Assembly: GCA_905221605.1 (NCBI GenBank)
Contig: CAJNDS010002420.1
Coordinates: forward strand, 222,920-286,919
Reading direction: 5' to 3'
Source of the DNA: Symbiodinium natans
Lineage: Eukaryota; Sar; Dinophyceae; Suessiales; Symbiodiniaceae
DNA: 64,000 nt
The notes beneath the pieces were generated by a model. That model had not been told where the DNA came from and ran no database searches. It saw only the letters and a list, made by a program, of their open reading frames with translations. The position numbers and the translations under genes were made by a program. Each line of letters begins with the position of its first letter. Position 1 is the first letter of the stretch. Below, piece after piece: positions 38,071 to 48,154 of this stretch.

Positions 38071-38419
38071 GGGTTTTAGGGTTTAGGGTTTAGGGTTTAG
38101 GGTTTTAGGGTTTAGGGTTTAGGCTTCATGCAATATGGGGGGGGGGAGCAATAATTGAATAGGGCTTTTTGAGGGGGGGGGGGGGGGGGGTGGCTTAAGA
38201 TCAAAAAATAAAGGGACCATTTTGGGAATACTCTCAGCAATTACTCCGATCCGTATATTATAGGAGCCTGAATAATTAGAATAAGGCTGGGGGGCTATCA
38301 TAGTTCAATTACAAAGGGACCAGAAGGGAATATCACTAGCAAACAGTATTTCGACACGAAGATTAGGACCTAGCACAAATATTTCGAACCTGAACCCTAA
38401 ACCCTAACCCTATACTAAG

Positions 38420-38545
38420 TGCTTAAGGTGTGTTTTTAGGCTCTTGGCCTTATAGGGGCTAGGGAGACTGTTTGCACTTAAAGTCGCAATCTTCTGAACT
38501 GATTTTGAAGACCTGGGCACTTGAAGGATGAGAGGGGCAAGGGAC
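38420..38545 (-). CDS. exon-like island
   Basis: MSLAPLILQVPRSSKSVQKI then ATLSANSLPSPYKAKSLKTH. Confidence 0.47.
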
Positions 38546-38744
38546 ATGGGGTCTGGACTCAGGCCCAGGCTTGCGGGGGGGGGGGGGGGGGCTTAAACCC
38601 CCCTAAACCCTAAACCCTAATGTTGGACCTGCTTCAATAATCTTTACCCCCCCCCCCCCCCCCAAACAATCGAGGACCCTGAAATAAAAAAACAAAAACC
38701 AAACAGTCAGGCGGGGAAGGGGTCAGGAGATTGAGTGTTGTGTT

Positions 38745-39080
38745 TGGAGATCCTGGAAAGGTCGAAGCTTCAGGCTTCAAGTATCTCTCCTTCTCGAGAA
38801 AGCGCATGCCTTCCTGAAAACCGAAGGGCTGAGCCCCGGGCCCCGGAAGATTTGTATCATAGCGGGCCCGCAAACAAAGGTATTAAACTATGTCCGGAGG
38901 CCTCCGTAAGCTACCCCCTTTCCAGATATGATTCGCCCATGGAATCATCTAGGTTTTAAGGAAGGAATTTTATGAAGAAAACGCGCCCTGAAAAAAAACA
39001 TCGGAGACCCTGGAAAGGTCGAGGCTTCAGGCTTCAGGTATCTCCCCTTCTCGAGAAAGCTTGTGCCCTGCCCGAAAACT
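38745..39080 (-). repeat. tandemly duplicated exon, period about 258 bp
   Basis: Minus 38745-38872 reads GFQEGMRFLEKERYLKPEAS TFPGSP; minus 39005-39080 reads GTSFLEKGRYLKPEASTFPG SP. DNA repeats CCTGGAAAGGTCGA(A/G)GCTTC ... CTCGAGAAAGC. Third-position differences with a conserved peptide suggest past selection. Confidence 0.75.
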
Positions 39081-39087
39081 GTTCATT

Positions 39088-39170
39088 GGTTAAGTGTACC
39101 CCCAAAACAAAGGCCAAAATCCTGAATAGCCGAAAAAAGTTCGTAATGGCGTGCCCCCAGAATATTGTGG
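39088..39170 (-). CDS. exon-like island
   Basis: GTPLRTFFGYSGFWPLFWGY, aromatic-rich. Confidence 0.38.
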
Positions 39171-39274
39171 GTGCAACCCTAAACCCTAAACCCGAAACCC
39201 CAAACCTAAACCCTAAACCCTAAACCCTAAACTCTAAACCCTAAACCCTAAACCCTAAACCCTAAACCAACTAC

Positions 39275-39384
39275 AACAACTCCACGGGAACCAGTGGCCC
39301 GCTCCGCCCTCCGACTCGCGCGAGCCTCGTAGTGAAATCTCATTGGTGAGTCGATGAAGGGAACCGGCTCCCCGCCTCAGTCCG
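39275..39384 (-). CDS. exon-like island
   Basis: GGEPVPFIDSPMRFHYEARA then SRRAERATGSRGVVV. Confidence 0.52.
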
Positions 39385-39547
39385 AGCCCTTGAGCCATGG
39401 ATCCCAGGGCCTAAGCCCTAAGCCCTAAACCCCAAACCCTTCTAGGGACCCTAAACCCTAAACCCTTCATAAACCCCAAAACCTTCTTAAACCCTAAACC
39501 CTAAACCCCTTATAAGGCCTAAACCCTAAACCTTAAATCCTGACACC

Positions 39548-39612
39548 TTCGGGAGGAGAAGAGGGCAGACGAAACTGAGCTACATGTGCTTCCAGGAGTT
39601 ACACAGTTCGGG
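39548..39612 (-). CDS. short exon with GTGTCAGG donor
   Basis: NTPNCVTPGSTCSSVSSALF, Cys/Ser-rich. Confidence 0.43.
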
Positions 39613-39700
39613 GTATTCATGCTAGGGTTTAGGGTTTAGGGTTTAGGTTTTAGGGTTTAGGGTTTAGGGTTTAGGGTTTAGGGTTTAAACCTTTAGGGTC

Positions 39701-39795
39701 TTAAGGGAATGAAGCAAAGACAAGTCGCAGTTCAGCAGGGTGCACATCAGGAAGGCAGTGGTACGATTGCTGCCAAACCATGGCAGGAATGTCGC
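39701..39795 (-). CDS. possible terminal exon
   Basis: After TGCAACTCAG: GDIPAMVWQQSYHCLPDVHP then AELRLVFASFP and TAA. Upstream is a (TGCA/TATG)n tract. Confidence 0.57.
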
Positions 39796-39804
39796 CTGAG
39801 TTGC

Positions 39805-40110
39805 AGGGATGTATGCATGTACATGTGTAATAAACTGTAGCGTAAGGTAACACAACGTACTGTATAAGGTACATGGTAGGTGTGTATGTACGTGTGCATG
39901 CATGCTTGTCTCTGTGTGCATGTGCATGAGTGTGCATGCATGTGTATGCATGTGCATGCATGTATATGTATGCCTATGCATGTGTATGAGTACATGCATA
40001 TGCTGCATATGTATATCTGTATCTATACCCATATGTATATGTTTATGTACATGTACATGTATATGTACATGCACATGTACATGTATGTATCTACACATAT
40101 GGCGATACCA
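39805..40110. repeat. TGCATG / TGTATATG microsatellite
   Basis: About 300 bp of purine-pyrimidine alternating repeats; frames reading MHVHVHIH-like are artefacts. Confidence 0.92.
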
Positions 40111-40178
40111 CATTCATGTGACGAAACTCTGAATCACAGCATGCAATATCAGAACACAGCTACTTGGAAGCTCGCTAC

Positions 40179-40247
40179 AGGAATGCATGTCTTGCTGCTG
40201 AGGCTGAGGGTACAGCCTGCAGGGATCTATCGCGCGCCAGGCGCCAG
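40179..40247 (-). CDS. exon with GTAGCG donor
   Basis: GAWRAIDPCRLYPQPQQQDM HS. Confidence 0.5.
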
Positions 40248-40326
40248 CTCAGGCATTCGGGTTTCGGGTTTCGGTTTCGGGTTTCGGGTGTCGGGTTTAG
40301 GGTTTAACGGCTCAAAATAGCAGAAG

Positions 40327-40376
40327 ATTAAATCAATTCTTCAAGCTGGCGCTGCTGGGACTCCGAACTTGAACGC
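40327..40376 (-). CDS. short exon-like island
   Basis: RRSSSESQQRQLEELI; a second islet HESGFKIEG at 40395-40440. Confidence 0.38.
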
Positions 40377-40522
40377 CTAGCCCGAGCCGGATTAGGGTTC
40401 GCCCTACACCCTCAATCTTGAACCCCGACTCATGCTGTGAGGTTTGGGGGAGGGGTTAAGGGTCCAGGGTACCCTGGAAACCTTAAACCTGGTTAAGAAT
40501 TTCGGGATCGGGGTGACTTTAC

Positions 40523-40604
40523 CTGGTGCAGCCTTCCACGAAGCTCAAACTCCCCCGGGGCCTGGCCCCAACGGTGCCGAAGCCCACAACTGGAAGGGTG
40601 CGTA
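40523..40604 (-). CDS. exon with GTAAAG donor
   Basis: SSCGLRHRWGQAPGEFELRG RLHQ / GTAAAG. Confidence 0.53.
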
Positions 40605-40677
40605 CAGCCTAAACCCCGAAGGTTTAGGGTTTAGGGTTTAAGGTTTAGGGTTTAGGGTTTAGGGTTTAGGGTTTAGT

Positions 40678-40748
40678 CAGCCCCCTCAGAGCTCCCTGAA
40701 GCAAGGAGAGGAGCGATCGAGGCTGCATGGACAGTGGAGTCGTACAGC
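40678..40748 (-). CDS. exon after a family D intron
   Basis: LYDSTVHAASIAPLLASGSS EGAD, continuous with the upstream exon when the D element plus 4 bp is removed. Confidence 0.65.
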
Positions 40749-40895
40749 CTTAGTTGTCCAGTACCTAGGGGTTTTAAAGGTTAACCTTTGGGCTTTTAAG
40801 GGGAATTATATTAACCCAAAAAGGTTAACCTTTGGGCTTTTAAGAGGAATTATATTAACCCAAAAAGGTTAAAGGTTACCCACTCTACTACTAAG
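40749..40895. mobile_element. family D element used as an intron, internally duplicated
   Basis: 147 bp instead of 102 because the block GGTTAACCTTTGGGCTTTTA ... CCCAAAAA occurs twice. Flanks CAGC / CAAC (GCTG / GTTG on the gene strand) suggest a 4-bp duplication with one change. Gene-strand borders GTTGCTTAG...AACTAAG. Confidence 0.82.
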
Positions 40896-40899
40896 CAAC

Positions 40900-40967
40900 G
40901 ACTCCTTGTCGCTCCATGGCGCGCTCTGGGACCACAGCTTGGCACGATGGGACAACTCCTCCACCGG
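40900..40967 (-). CDS. exon before a family D intron
   Basis: PVEELSHRAKLWSQSAPWSD KES, ending TC/GTTGCTTAG. Upstream border is a G/C homopolymer (40966-40981). Confidence 0.65.
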
Positions 40968-41104
40968 GGGGGGGGGGGGGGTTATAGGGTTTAGGGTTTA
41001 GGGTTAGAGGGTTTAGGGTTTGGGGTTTAGGGTTTAGGGTTTAGGGTTTAGTGTCGAATATAGGCTAGGAAACTAATCGTCGGCTTTGACAACCCCAAAC
41101 CCTG

Positions 41105-41178
41105 TAGGGGTGGAGGTGTTGCACCTCGACCACTCTAAGAGGGTGTTTGGGCACATTCCTGGCTTGCAGCCCCATGCC
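41105..41178 (-). CDS. exon-like island
   Basis: NVPKHPLRVVEVQHLHPYR. Confidence 0.38.
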
Positions 41179-41286
41179 CCTAAACCCTAAACCCTAAACC
41201 CTAAACCCTAAACCCTAAACCCTAAACCCTAAACCCTAAACCCTAAACCCTAAACCCTAAACCCTAAACCCTAAACCCTAAACCCA
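41178..41286. repeat. (CCCTAAA)n array
   Basis: About 15 perfect units. Confidence 0.97.
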
Positions 41287-41520
41287 AATGCTGCTTGGCG
41301 ATTTGTGCAGGATCGATCAGGGCAGCTGGTAGAACGGGACCGTGATCTAGCTGTAACCCTCAACCCTGGATGTTTTCAGGGTTTAGGGTTTAGGGTTTAG
41401 GGTTTACCCCTAAACCCCAAACTGCCATATCCAGGATGCAGAGCTCCCTCCTGTCGGGTTTCGGGTTGCTTCTGTAGGGTTGGAGCATGGTGGCTCAAAG
41501 CTGCCAAGCCCTAATAAACC
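41287..41520 (-). CDS. two exon-like islands
   Basis: SRSRSTSCPDRSCTNRQAAF (41285-41350); SHHAPTLQKQPETRQEGALH (41415-41510). Confidence 0.35.
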
Positions 41521-41571
41521 CTAAGCCCCAAGCCCTAAGCCCTAAACCCTAAACCCTAGGCCCTAAACCCG

Positions 41572-41633
41572 CGTTCCCAGGGCTTCGTCCTTCTGAATGA
41601 GGCGAAGGAACTGCCTGGCACTCGGGCCGGTTT
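41572..41633 (-). CDS. exon-like island
   Basis: GPSARQFLRLIQKDEALGTR. Confidence 0.48.
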
Positions 41634-41727
41634 GGGGTTTAGGGTTTAGGGTTTAGGGTTTAGGGTTTAGGGTTTAGGGCTTAGGGTTTAGGGTATAGGG
41701 TTTAGGGTTTAGGCTCAGCATGGTTAG

Positions 41728-41930
41728 GGTTGACGCTTCAGGGAGATATCGAGCTCAAGACCTGCCTTCTTGTTGGTAGGTTCTTGCTCTGAGAGGGGTG
41801 AACACCCTAGCCCCAAACAGATTAACCTTTTAAACATAGTAGGGTTCTATACAACCAAAAAAAGGTTCAAGGTTACCTACCCAGCCCCTAGGTGCCCTAG
41901 AGCCCGCTTAGAGGCCGAAAACTAGGCTTA
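41728..41930 (-). CDS. two exons around a diverged family D-like element
   Basis: FSASKRALGHLGAG (41882-41925) / GTAGGTAACC...GGGGCTAG / LSEQEPTNKKAGLELDISLK (41728-41797). The 41810-41880 element keeps GGTTAAC-type motifs. Confidence 0.47.
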
Positions 41931-42049
41931 GGGTTCTTCGTTGCGGGGGGTTTAGGGTTTAGGGTTATGGGTTTAGGGCAGGGTTTAGGGTTTAGGGTTT
42001 AGGGTTTAGGGTTTAGGATTTAGGGTTTAGGGTTTAGGGTTTAGGGTTT

Positions 42050-42170
42050 AGGGGGGGGGGGGGGGGGTCCCCTCTAGCCACTACGGCGGTTTTGGTGGCA
42101 ACGCTTGGCGGCGGGGGGTTTAGGGTTTAGGGTTTAGGGTTTAGGGTTTAGGGGGGGGGGGGGGCAAACA
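42050..42170. repeat. paired TTTAGGG-(G)n junctions
   Basis: TTTAGGG arrays run directly into G runs twice (42053-42067 and 42151-42164), with a 50-bp island between them. Confidence 0.93.
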
Positions 42171-42215
42171 TGCAACTAAGCAGCACACCTGTGCTAGGTA
42201 GCCCCAGAGTCAACA

Positions 42216-42325
42216 CAGCACAGCACAAGTCCCCGATTTTCTGCTGGCTAACGCCAGGCTTGCGAGCTTAGCAACTGAGGTCTGCATCGAAAAGGGAACT
42301 CCCGAAACACCCTCCCCGTCTTACG
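42216..42325 (-). CDS. exon-like island
   Basis: DGEGVSGVPFSMQTSVAKLA then SLALASRKSGTCAVL. Confidence 0.4.
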
Positions 42326-42525
42326 GCTGAGGGCGTAGGAAGCACTGCATGGATTCAGGGTGTGAAGGCACCAGCTACAGCCCTTCTTTAGGGGTTAAGG
42401 GACAATAAACCCTAAACCCTAGACCGTAAACCCTACAAAGAGGGGCTTGCATAATCAACCCTAAGCCCAAGACCCTAAACCCTACAAAGGGTTCCCCCTT
42501 CCCCTCCCCCTTTCCCGGACCTTAC

Positions 42526-42594
42526 CTCGAGGCAGCACCGACCAGTCCACTTCCCTCGAAGTCATTCGCCTTTGCTTGGGGACGCCTAGGCCTG
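42526..42594 (-). CDS. exon with GTAAGG donor
   Basis: VPKQRRMTSREVDWSVLPRG / GTAAGG. Confidence 0.58.
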
Positions 42595-42856
42595 GGGTTT
42601 AGGGTTTAGGGTTATAGGGTTTAGGGTTTAGGGTCTAGGGTTTAGGGTGTAGGGTTTAGGGTAAAGCGACCAAGTCCTGACATCTGCAAATCGAAAAGCC
42701 CTCTATGCCCCGCGCCCCCCCACCCCCTCCCCCAACGCCGCCCGCCACTACGGGGTTGTAGGGTTTGGGGTTTCGGGTTTAGGGTTTCGTGGGCGGGCTA
42801 GCCGGGATGCCCTGTTCAGGGATTCCTACTTGTGCAAGCTAGTAAGGATCATAAAG

Positions 42857-42925
42857 TTTGGAGGTTCTTGTAGCGGCACACCGATTTTGAGAAACTAGGT
42901 GAGAACTTGGCTCGAGTAATTTGCA
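42857..42925 (-). CDS. exon-like island
   Basis: AKFSPSFSKSVCRYKNLQTL. Confidence 0.4.
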
Positions 42926-43120
42926 ACCTTGAACTCCAAACCCTAAACCCTCAACCCTCAACCCTCAACCCTAAACCCTAAACCCTAAACGCTAAACCCT
43001 AAACCCTAAACCCTAAACCCTAAACCCTAAACCCTAAACCCTAAACCTAAACTCTACAACCCCTAAAACCATGCCCCCAATGCCTGAAAGCGCACTTAAG
43101 CTGACCTTTGGGGTTTACTC

Positions 43121-43192
43121 AGCGTTTTAGTCGAAATTCTGCGGGCCTTGGGCGGTGGGTCTTGGGAGACTCAAGAGCCTGCACCTCGAAAG
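43121..43192 (-). CDS. exon-like island
   Basis: FEVQALESPKTHRPRPAEFR, possible donor GTAAAC. Confidence 0.47.
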
Positions 43193-43278
43193 CTATGAAA
43201 ACCCTAAATCCCATAAAACCCTAAACCCTAAACCCTAAACCCTAAACCCTAAACCCTAAACCCTATGAGCACGACACC

Positions 43279-43393
43279 GTGGGATGCTCCCCCCTTCTAC
43301 TAACAGTCCTAAATAGGGAGGTATGGTACCCCCCCCCCCCCACCCCAAATATGATCCCTAGTAAGGGCTGTTAGTATAAGGGGAACATCCCAA
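43279..43393. mobile_element. family I element
   Basis: GTGGGATGCTCCCC ... GGGGAACATCCCAA with flanks ACGACACC / CCGACACC (7 of 8 matched). Confidence 0.8.
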
Positions 43394-43605
43394 CCGACAC
43401 CCTAACCCGAAACTCTAAACCCTAAACCCTAAACCCCAAACACATAAACCCCATAAACCCTACCGTGAAAGCCAACCCTAAACCCTGAACCCTAAACCCT
43501 GAACCCTAAACCCTAAACCCTAAACCCGAAACTCTAAGCCCTAAGCCCTAAACCCTACACCCTACACCTAAACCCTACATCGCCCTAGACCCTAAACCCT
43601 AAACC

Positions 43606-43692
43606 CATCTTGGAGCCACCAGAGACGAGACAAAGTGCCCGTGCCAGGCGATCGCTGGTGCCACGGTAGGTGGGGCAACCACCCACCTTCAG
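43606..43692 (-). CDS. exon-like island
   Basis: GGCPTYRGTSDRLARALCLV SGGSKMG. Confidence 0.53.
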
Positions 43693-43809
43693 GAGCTTTT
43701 GGGGGTAAGGGTATTAGGGTTTAGGGTTTAGGGTTTAGGGTTGAGGGTTTAGGGTTTAGGGTTTAGGATTTAGGGTTAGGGTTTAGGGTTTAGGGTTTAG
43801 GGTTTCATT

Positions 43810-43944
43810 TCAGCTACGCTTGCACAACCAAAAGCAGGGACTTGCGGGACTGCGCTCAGCAGGGGTTCCGGGCGTAAAGTTTAGAAGGGCTTCCAGCGTG
43901 ATAAGCTGGGTTCCCGAACCTGCTTCCGAGGATCCGACCCCGGA
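43810..43944 (-). CDS. exon-like island
   Basis: EAGSGTQLITLEALLNFTPG then TPAERSPASPCFWL. Confidence 0.52.
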   Translation of the reverse strand, partial: SGVGSSEAGSGTQLITLEALLNFTPGTPAERSPASPCFWLCKRS

Positions 43945-44293
43945 AAAGGGTTTAGGGTTTAGGGTTCAGGGTTCAGGGTCCAGGGTTTACGGTTTAGGGT
44001 TTCGGGTTTAGGGTGTAGGGTTTCGGGTTTAGGGTTTAATTAGGGTTCAGGGCTAGGGTTTGGGGGTTGTTGGAGCACCAACACTTCACCAAATCATGAA
44101 CCCACAACCCTGCACCCTAAGCCCGACCCGGAGCCCAATTGCACTGGGTGCCCAGAATGTGCCTAACGCACAACTACCATCAGCAAGCAGAGGTCCCCCG
44201 CATAACCCTAAACCCTAAACCCTAAACCCTAAACCCTAAACCCTAAACCCTAGACCCTAGACCCTAAACCCTAAACCCTAAACCCTCAACTAC

Positions 44294-44390
44294 AGTTTTC
44301 TTGGGGAGCGTAATCTTTGAAATCGCATCAACTGCAGCCTCGCGCTTCTTCACGATGATGGCCTCACTGCAGTTTGACATGGCGCAGGGG
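44294..44390 (-). CDS. exon with GTAGTT donor
   Basis: CAMSNCSEAIIVKKREAAVD AISKITLPKKT. Part of its DNA (GCGTAATCTTTGAAATC) recurs at 52768-52784. Confidence 0.62.
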
Positions 44391-44429
44391 ATAAGGGGAA
44401 TAGGGTTTAGGGTTTAGGGTTTCGGTTTA

Positions 44430-44515
44430 GGGTATCTGGTGCAGGTCTAGCTGAGGTGGGCTCGGGCTCGGTGATCACATCTGGGTACAAACCGGTCTCT
44501 ACCGCTGTGGCCTAG
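44430..44515 (-). CDS. exon with CTTCTAG acceptor
   Basis: ATAVETGLYPDVITEPEPTS ARPAPD. Confidence 0.58.
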
Positions 44516-44538
44516 AAGGGGTCAAGATAGTGGCTGTA

Positions 44539-44690
44539 CCCTAAACCCTAAACCCTAAACCCTAAACCCTAAACCCTAACCCTAAACCCTAAACCCTAAA
44601 CCCTAAACCCGAAACCCTAAACCCTAAACCCTAAGCCCTAAACCCTAAACCCTAAGCCCTAAACCCTAAACCCTAAACCCTAAACCCTAC
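44539..44690. repeat. (CCCTAAA)n array
   Basis: About 21 units with few variants. Confidence 0.97.
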
Positions 44691-44699
44691 TCTCCTTAT

Positions 44700-44770
44700 T
44701 CGCGTGCCTGCAGCTGCTCCTCCTCTGTGCCCCGAACCGACGCCAGTTCGGGAAGCTCCTGCTGCCGGCC
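44700..44770 (-). CDS. exon-like island, acidic helix
   Basis: GRQQELPELASVRGTEEEQL QARE. Confidence 0.5.
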
Positions 44771-44844
44771 ACACTTTAGGGTTTAGGGTTCAGGGTTTAG
44801 GGTTTAGGGTTTAGGGTTTAAGGTTTAGGGTTTTAGGGTTTAGG

Positions 44845-44958
44845 GTTCACAAGCTGAACTTCAGGTCTTCGGCAGGTGGGTTCGGTGTCAGGGGCTTTAT
44901 ATACAAGGGGCACCTTCCATCTCATGGCGAAGCAGACGCGCAGTTGCCCAGACAGGAA
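44845..44958 (-). CDS. exon-like island
   Basis: SGQLRVCFAMRWKVPLVYKA then PDTEPTCRRPEVQL. Confidence 0.48.
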
Positions 44959-45107
44959 ACACAAAAAAACCTAATCCCAGAGAGCCTGAAGCCATCTGAA
45001 AAACACAAAAACACCAGCTCCAAAGCTGGATTCTTTGCATTTCTGGAGAAATGCCAACACTCCAACACTTGAAGCGCAGAACTGTTCTGTGCTGTCCTCC
45101 GCCAAGC

Positions 45108-45317
45108 TCACACGGATGCATCCTCACGCAGTCTACGCAAACTTTCTCGGCTTCTGAAGTGGACTAAGGGCCATGTAGGGAATGAAGAACTGGGGGAAGG
45201 GGCGGGGGGCAGGAGCTGGTACGCTTTAAGGAACTCAAGAAACCGAATTTGCGAAGCTCTTAGAATCTTACCAAGGATCAACAACATGGGGAGAAGTCCA
45301 AGTAGCTGTGTGAACAA
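45108..45317 (-). CDS. exon, about 69 codons, membrane segment
   Basis: TQLLGLLPMLLILGKILRAS, QIRFLEFLKAYQLLPPAPSP, SSSFPTWPLVHFRSRESLRR, then GTGTGAGC as possible donor. A hydrophobic helix lies at the start. Confidence 0.53.
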   Translation of the reverse strand: MFTQLLGLLPMLLILGKILRASQIRFLEFLKAYQLLPPAPSPSSSFPTWPLVHFRSRESLRRLREDASV

Positions 45318-45597
45318 TCTCTGTTTCCGCTTGTAAGCACGTCTATTTTTCGCTGTCGTATGGAGTAGGCGATATACTCTGGTTTAGGGTAGGGGCTTTA
45401 GGGTATCCAAGGCATCTCTCTCTCAATCTCTTCTCTGTCTATTGTTGTTATTATTGTTATTATTATCTTTTCTCTTTTTTAGTTTTCGTGTTTTTTTTTT
45501 GGGGGGGGGGACAGGGGGACACCTCTAATCCCCTCTTGAACATCCAAAGCCGCAGTCAAACCCGCAAGTGACCGATCATCAACGACCCCCCCCCCCC

Positions 45598-45692
45598 CCC
45601 TGTCCTTCTACAGGCGTGCCGGTCTCAATCGGGGTGTTCCAGGTGACGTCAAGAAGCGGCATGCGGGTGCTGAGCTTGATATCCTTTCTTCG
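45598..45692 (-). CDS. exon, natural sequence
   Basis: RKDIKLSTRMPLLDVTWNTP IETGTPVEGQ. Confidence 0.58.
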
Positions 45693-45712
45693 ACTGCAAC
45701 ATGGAAGTAGTC

Positions 45713-45813
45713 TTGGGATGTTCCCCCTTCTACTAACAGTCCTTAATCGGGATTATAGTACCCCCCAACTATAATCCCTATTCAGGACTGTTAGTATAAG
45801 GGGAACCTCGCAA
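45713..45813. mobile_element. family I element
   Basis: TTGGGATGTTCCCCCTTC ... GTATAAGGGGAACCTCGCAA; target duplication not recognisable. Confidence 0.78.
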
Positions 45814-45822
45814 CAGGAGCGT

Positions 45823-45930
45823 TTAGATGGTGGCAAGATGGTTGAGGAACTCAATGCTTACAGCGGCTACTTCAACTGCAAACATGAAGTTCGGCCCAAG
45901 GGTTCGAGGTTTCAAGGGGCTTCTAGTGGG
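45823..45930. CDS. island open on both strands
   Basis: Minus FMFAVEVAAVSIEFLNHLAT; plus MVEELNAYSGYFNCKHEVRP. Undecided. Confidence 0.35.
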
Positions 45931-46119
45931 CATTTCTATGTATTTCCAAAAAAGAAGGGTACCCTCCCTCCCCCCCATAAAACAAAAACCATAACAAAAA
46001 TTGATGAAGTTCAAGCCACCCACACCGGGATATCCCTAATCCCTATTTGAGGAAACACCCCTCCACCCCCCCCGCCCCCCCTACCCCGGGCCATGAGTGA
46101 CCAGTTGGCCCCCCTTCCC

Positions 46120-46282
46120 CCCGGCCAAGCCCAGGCCACAATTTAAATCCCACAAACTGTCGTCCGCCTTCCACACATCGCACATTCACATCGCAGTCAG
46201 TACTTGTAAGCACTAAAGCATCACTTCGGTGTTTAGTGAGTAACATGGTTTCCTTGCTAGGGTGTCTCAACTTACGTTTCAA
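46120..46282 (-). CDS. exon-like island
   Basis: PSKETMLLTKHRSDALVLTS then TDCDVNVRCVEGGRQFVGFK. Confidence 0.48.
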
Positions 46283-46419
46283 AAAACAAGAAGCCCTTTC
46301 TTCAAGAACCCGAGCGAGGGCAGTTTGGTGGACCTTTGCACAGATCCATTAGCCCGAAGCCCTACACCCTAAGCAAAGTAACCTTGGTGAAGGCCGGATT
46401 GAGGGCTTGGGGTACAGGA

Positions 46420-46568
46420 AACCCCCCCCAAGCCCCGACTCCTGCACCCCTTACCACTTTCACTCTTAAACCCTTCTGGTGTGGTCCATCACAAACTGTG
46501 CAGACTGCTCCAAATCCGAACCGTCTTAGTGCCAAAAGAGCCTTTAAGCACAAGAGCCTCAAAACCAA
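46420..46568 (-). CDS. exon-like island
   Basis: LLALRRFGFGAVCTVCDGPH then QKGLRVKVVRG. Confidence 0.4.
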
Positions 46569-46696
46569 ACCCTGAAACGTTCAATCCCTGCAACCCCGCA
46601 ATCCTAGACGCTAGTCCCCTTCAACCCGCAACGCCTCAACCCTCTAAGACCAACAAACAAACCTCAAATCCTAAATCCCGAACCCCAAGCCCGGTA

Positions 46697-46815
46697 ACTT
46701 AGCTTTGGAGTAGACCCTGGAACAAAGTATATACTTTTTAGGTAATAAGTAGCAGTAATAGGAACCCAGAACCAAAAAAAGTATTAAAGTATAGTACTCC
46801 AAAGCCCAGGTAAGA
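46697..46815. mobile_element. terminal-inverted-repeat element
   Basis: CTTAGCTTTGGAGTAGACCC ... GTACTCCAAAGCCCAGGTAAG; AT-rich interior. Single clear copy. Confidence 0.65.
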
Positions 46816-47055
46816 TACACCCTAAACCGAAAACTGACACCAGACCCAAGAGTAACCTAGGAAAAAACAGGGTGCCCTTTTTGTTGTGGCGTATAAGAGG
46901 GAGTCAAGGGCGGCCTACTCTGGGTCCTAGTACACCTTTAAAGCCCTAGACCCTAAACTACTATTTGCTGGAGAACCCCCCCCCCCCAAACATACGAAAG
47001 AGAATAATTCCTATGTTGCCCTTATAAGTATCTTCTATTTTTCGGGCTGGTAAAC

Positions 47056-47161
47056 CTTGAAGCCATGGGGCTGAAGTGGCGCAAATCTCCCAGCTATGAT
47101 GCAACGCTGCGCCGGGAGGCCTATACCAGCCCACACCGTGACTCAGCTTGAGGATTGAGGC
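47056..47161 (-). CDS. exon with GTTTAC donor
   Basis: KLSHGVGWYRPPGAALHHSW then EICATSAPWLQ. Plus also open (MGLKWRKSPSYDATLRREAY). Confidence 0.45.
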
Positions 47162-47229
47162 TCGTTCTTGGGTAGGGTGTAGGTTTTAGGGTTTAGGGTT
47201 TTAGGGTTTAGGGTTTAGGGTTTAGGGTT

Positions 47230-47327
47230 GTTGGACCGCGGGGCTGTTGGGCTCGTAGTTGGGGCCAATGGAGGTTCCGGTTCTGGGGTTTATAGGGCTC
47301 AGGGATTATGGGGTGAGGATTGGGCTC
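47230..47327 (-). CDS. exon with CTGCAG acceptor
   Basis: EPNPHPIIPEPYKPQNRNLH WPQLRAQQPRG. Confidence 0.47.
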
Positions 47328-47469
47328 CTGCAGGCTTGGGGCTACGAAGGTTTAGGGTTTAGGGTTTAGGGTTTAGGGTTTAGGGTTTAGGGTTTAGGGT
47401 TTAGGGTTTAGGGTTTAGGGTTTGGGGCTATTAAGGCTTTGCAGGTGTCTAGGTTTAGGGATTAGCAAA

Positions 47470-47603
47470 CCCTGCACGCCGAAATCTTGTCTGGTGTCAG
47501 GCGGTGTGCGATCTGAATGCCAGAGAAGGGGCTGGGAGCATGAACACCTACGGCGAAATGCTGCAACCGCATGGAGGGCCTGGATGAGCACTGAAACCCC
47601 ACC
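47470..47603 (-). CDS. exon, about 43 codons
   Basis: RLQHFAVGVHAPSPFSGIQI AHRLTPDKISACR. Confidence 0.5.
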
Positions 47604-47806
47604 CTCATGAACAACAATCCCTATCAGTCCCAGAAGGCGCTACACCTGCAAACCGATAATCCCTATCCCTGAACCCCAGGCAAGTAGACAAACCCCAAAG
47701 CCCCCAAACATTAAACCTCTAACCCGTCAAGCCTGAACCCTCAACCCTGAACCCCCGAAACCCTAACACCCTTGAGCCTTTTCAACATCCCTAGACCCTA
47801 GAGACC

Positions 47807-47971
47807 CTTTCCCCCATGCAGCCAAGGAGCCCAGCGAAGCGCTCTCCACCGCAGCTATGAGACTCCTAAACGGGTTTTGGGTTTGGGGCGGTTTAAAGTT
47901 GTAGGGTTTATTGGGGGGGTGAGCCTCACGCGCTTTCTTCCATTGCTCAGTGCTCGTCTCGGCACAGACCT
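47807..47971 (-). CDS. two short exon-like islands
   Basis: SLIAAVESASLGSLAAWGKG (47807-47866) and VCAETSTEQWKKAREA after GGACATAG (47922-47971). Confidence 0.42.
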
Positions 47972-48154
47972 ATGTCCTAGCAGCGTGACCTCAAGAAGAA
48001 CACGTCAACCTCGATTTATGCACCGGCCCGGTCAGATTCGCCGAAGTTCTAGGCTTAGCGTTTAGGGTCATGGTCTAGAGTTTAGGGTTCAGAGTTAAGA
48101 GTTTTGGGGTTTGGGGTTTAGGGTCATGCTCTAAGAGTTTAGGGTTCAGAGGGC

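Noticed and set aside
39805-40110. His-rich and Cys-Met-rich frames
   Set aside because: TGCATG/TATG microsatellite.
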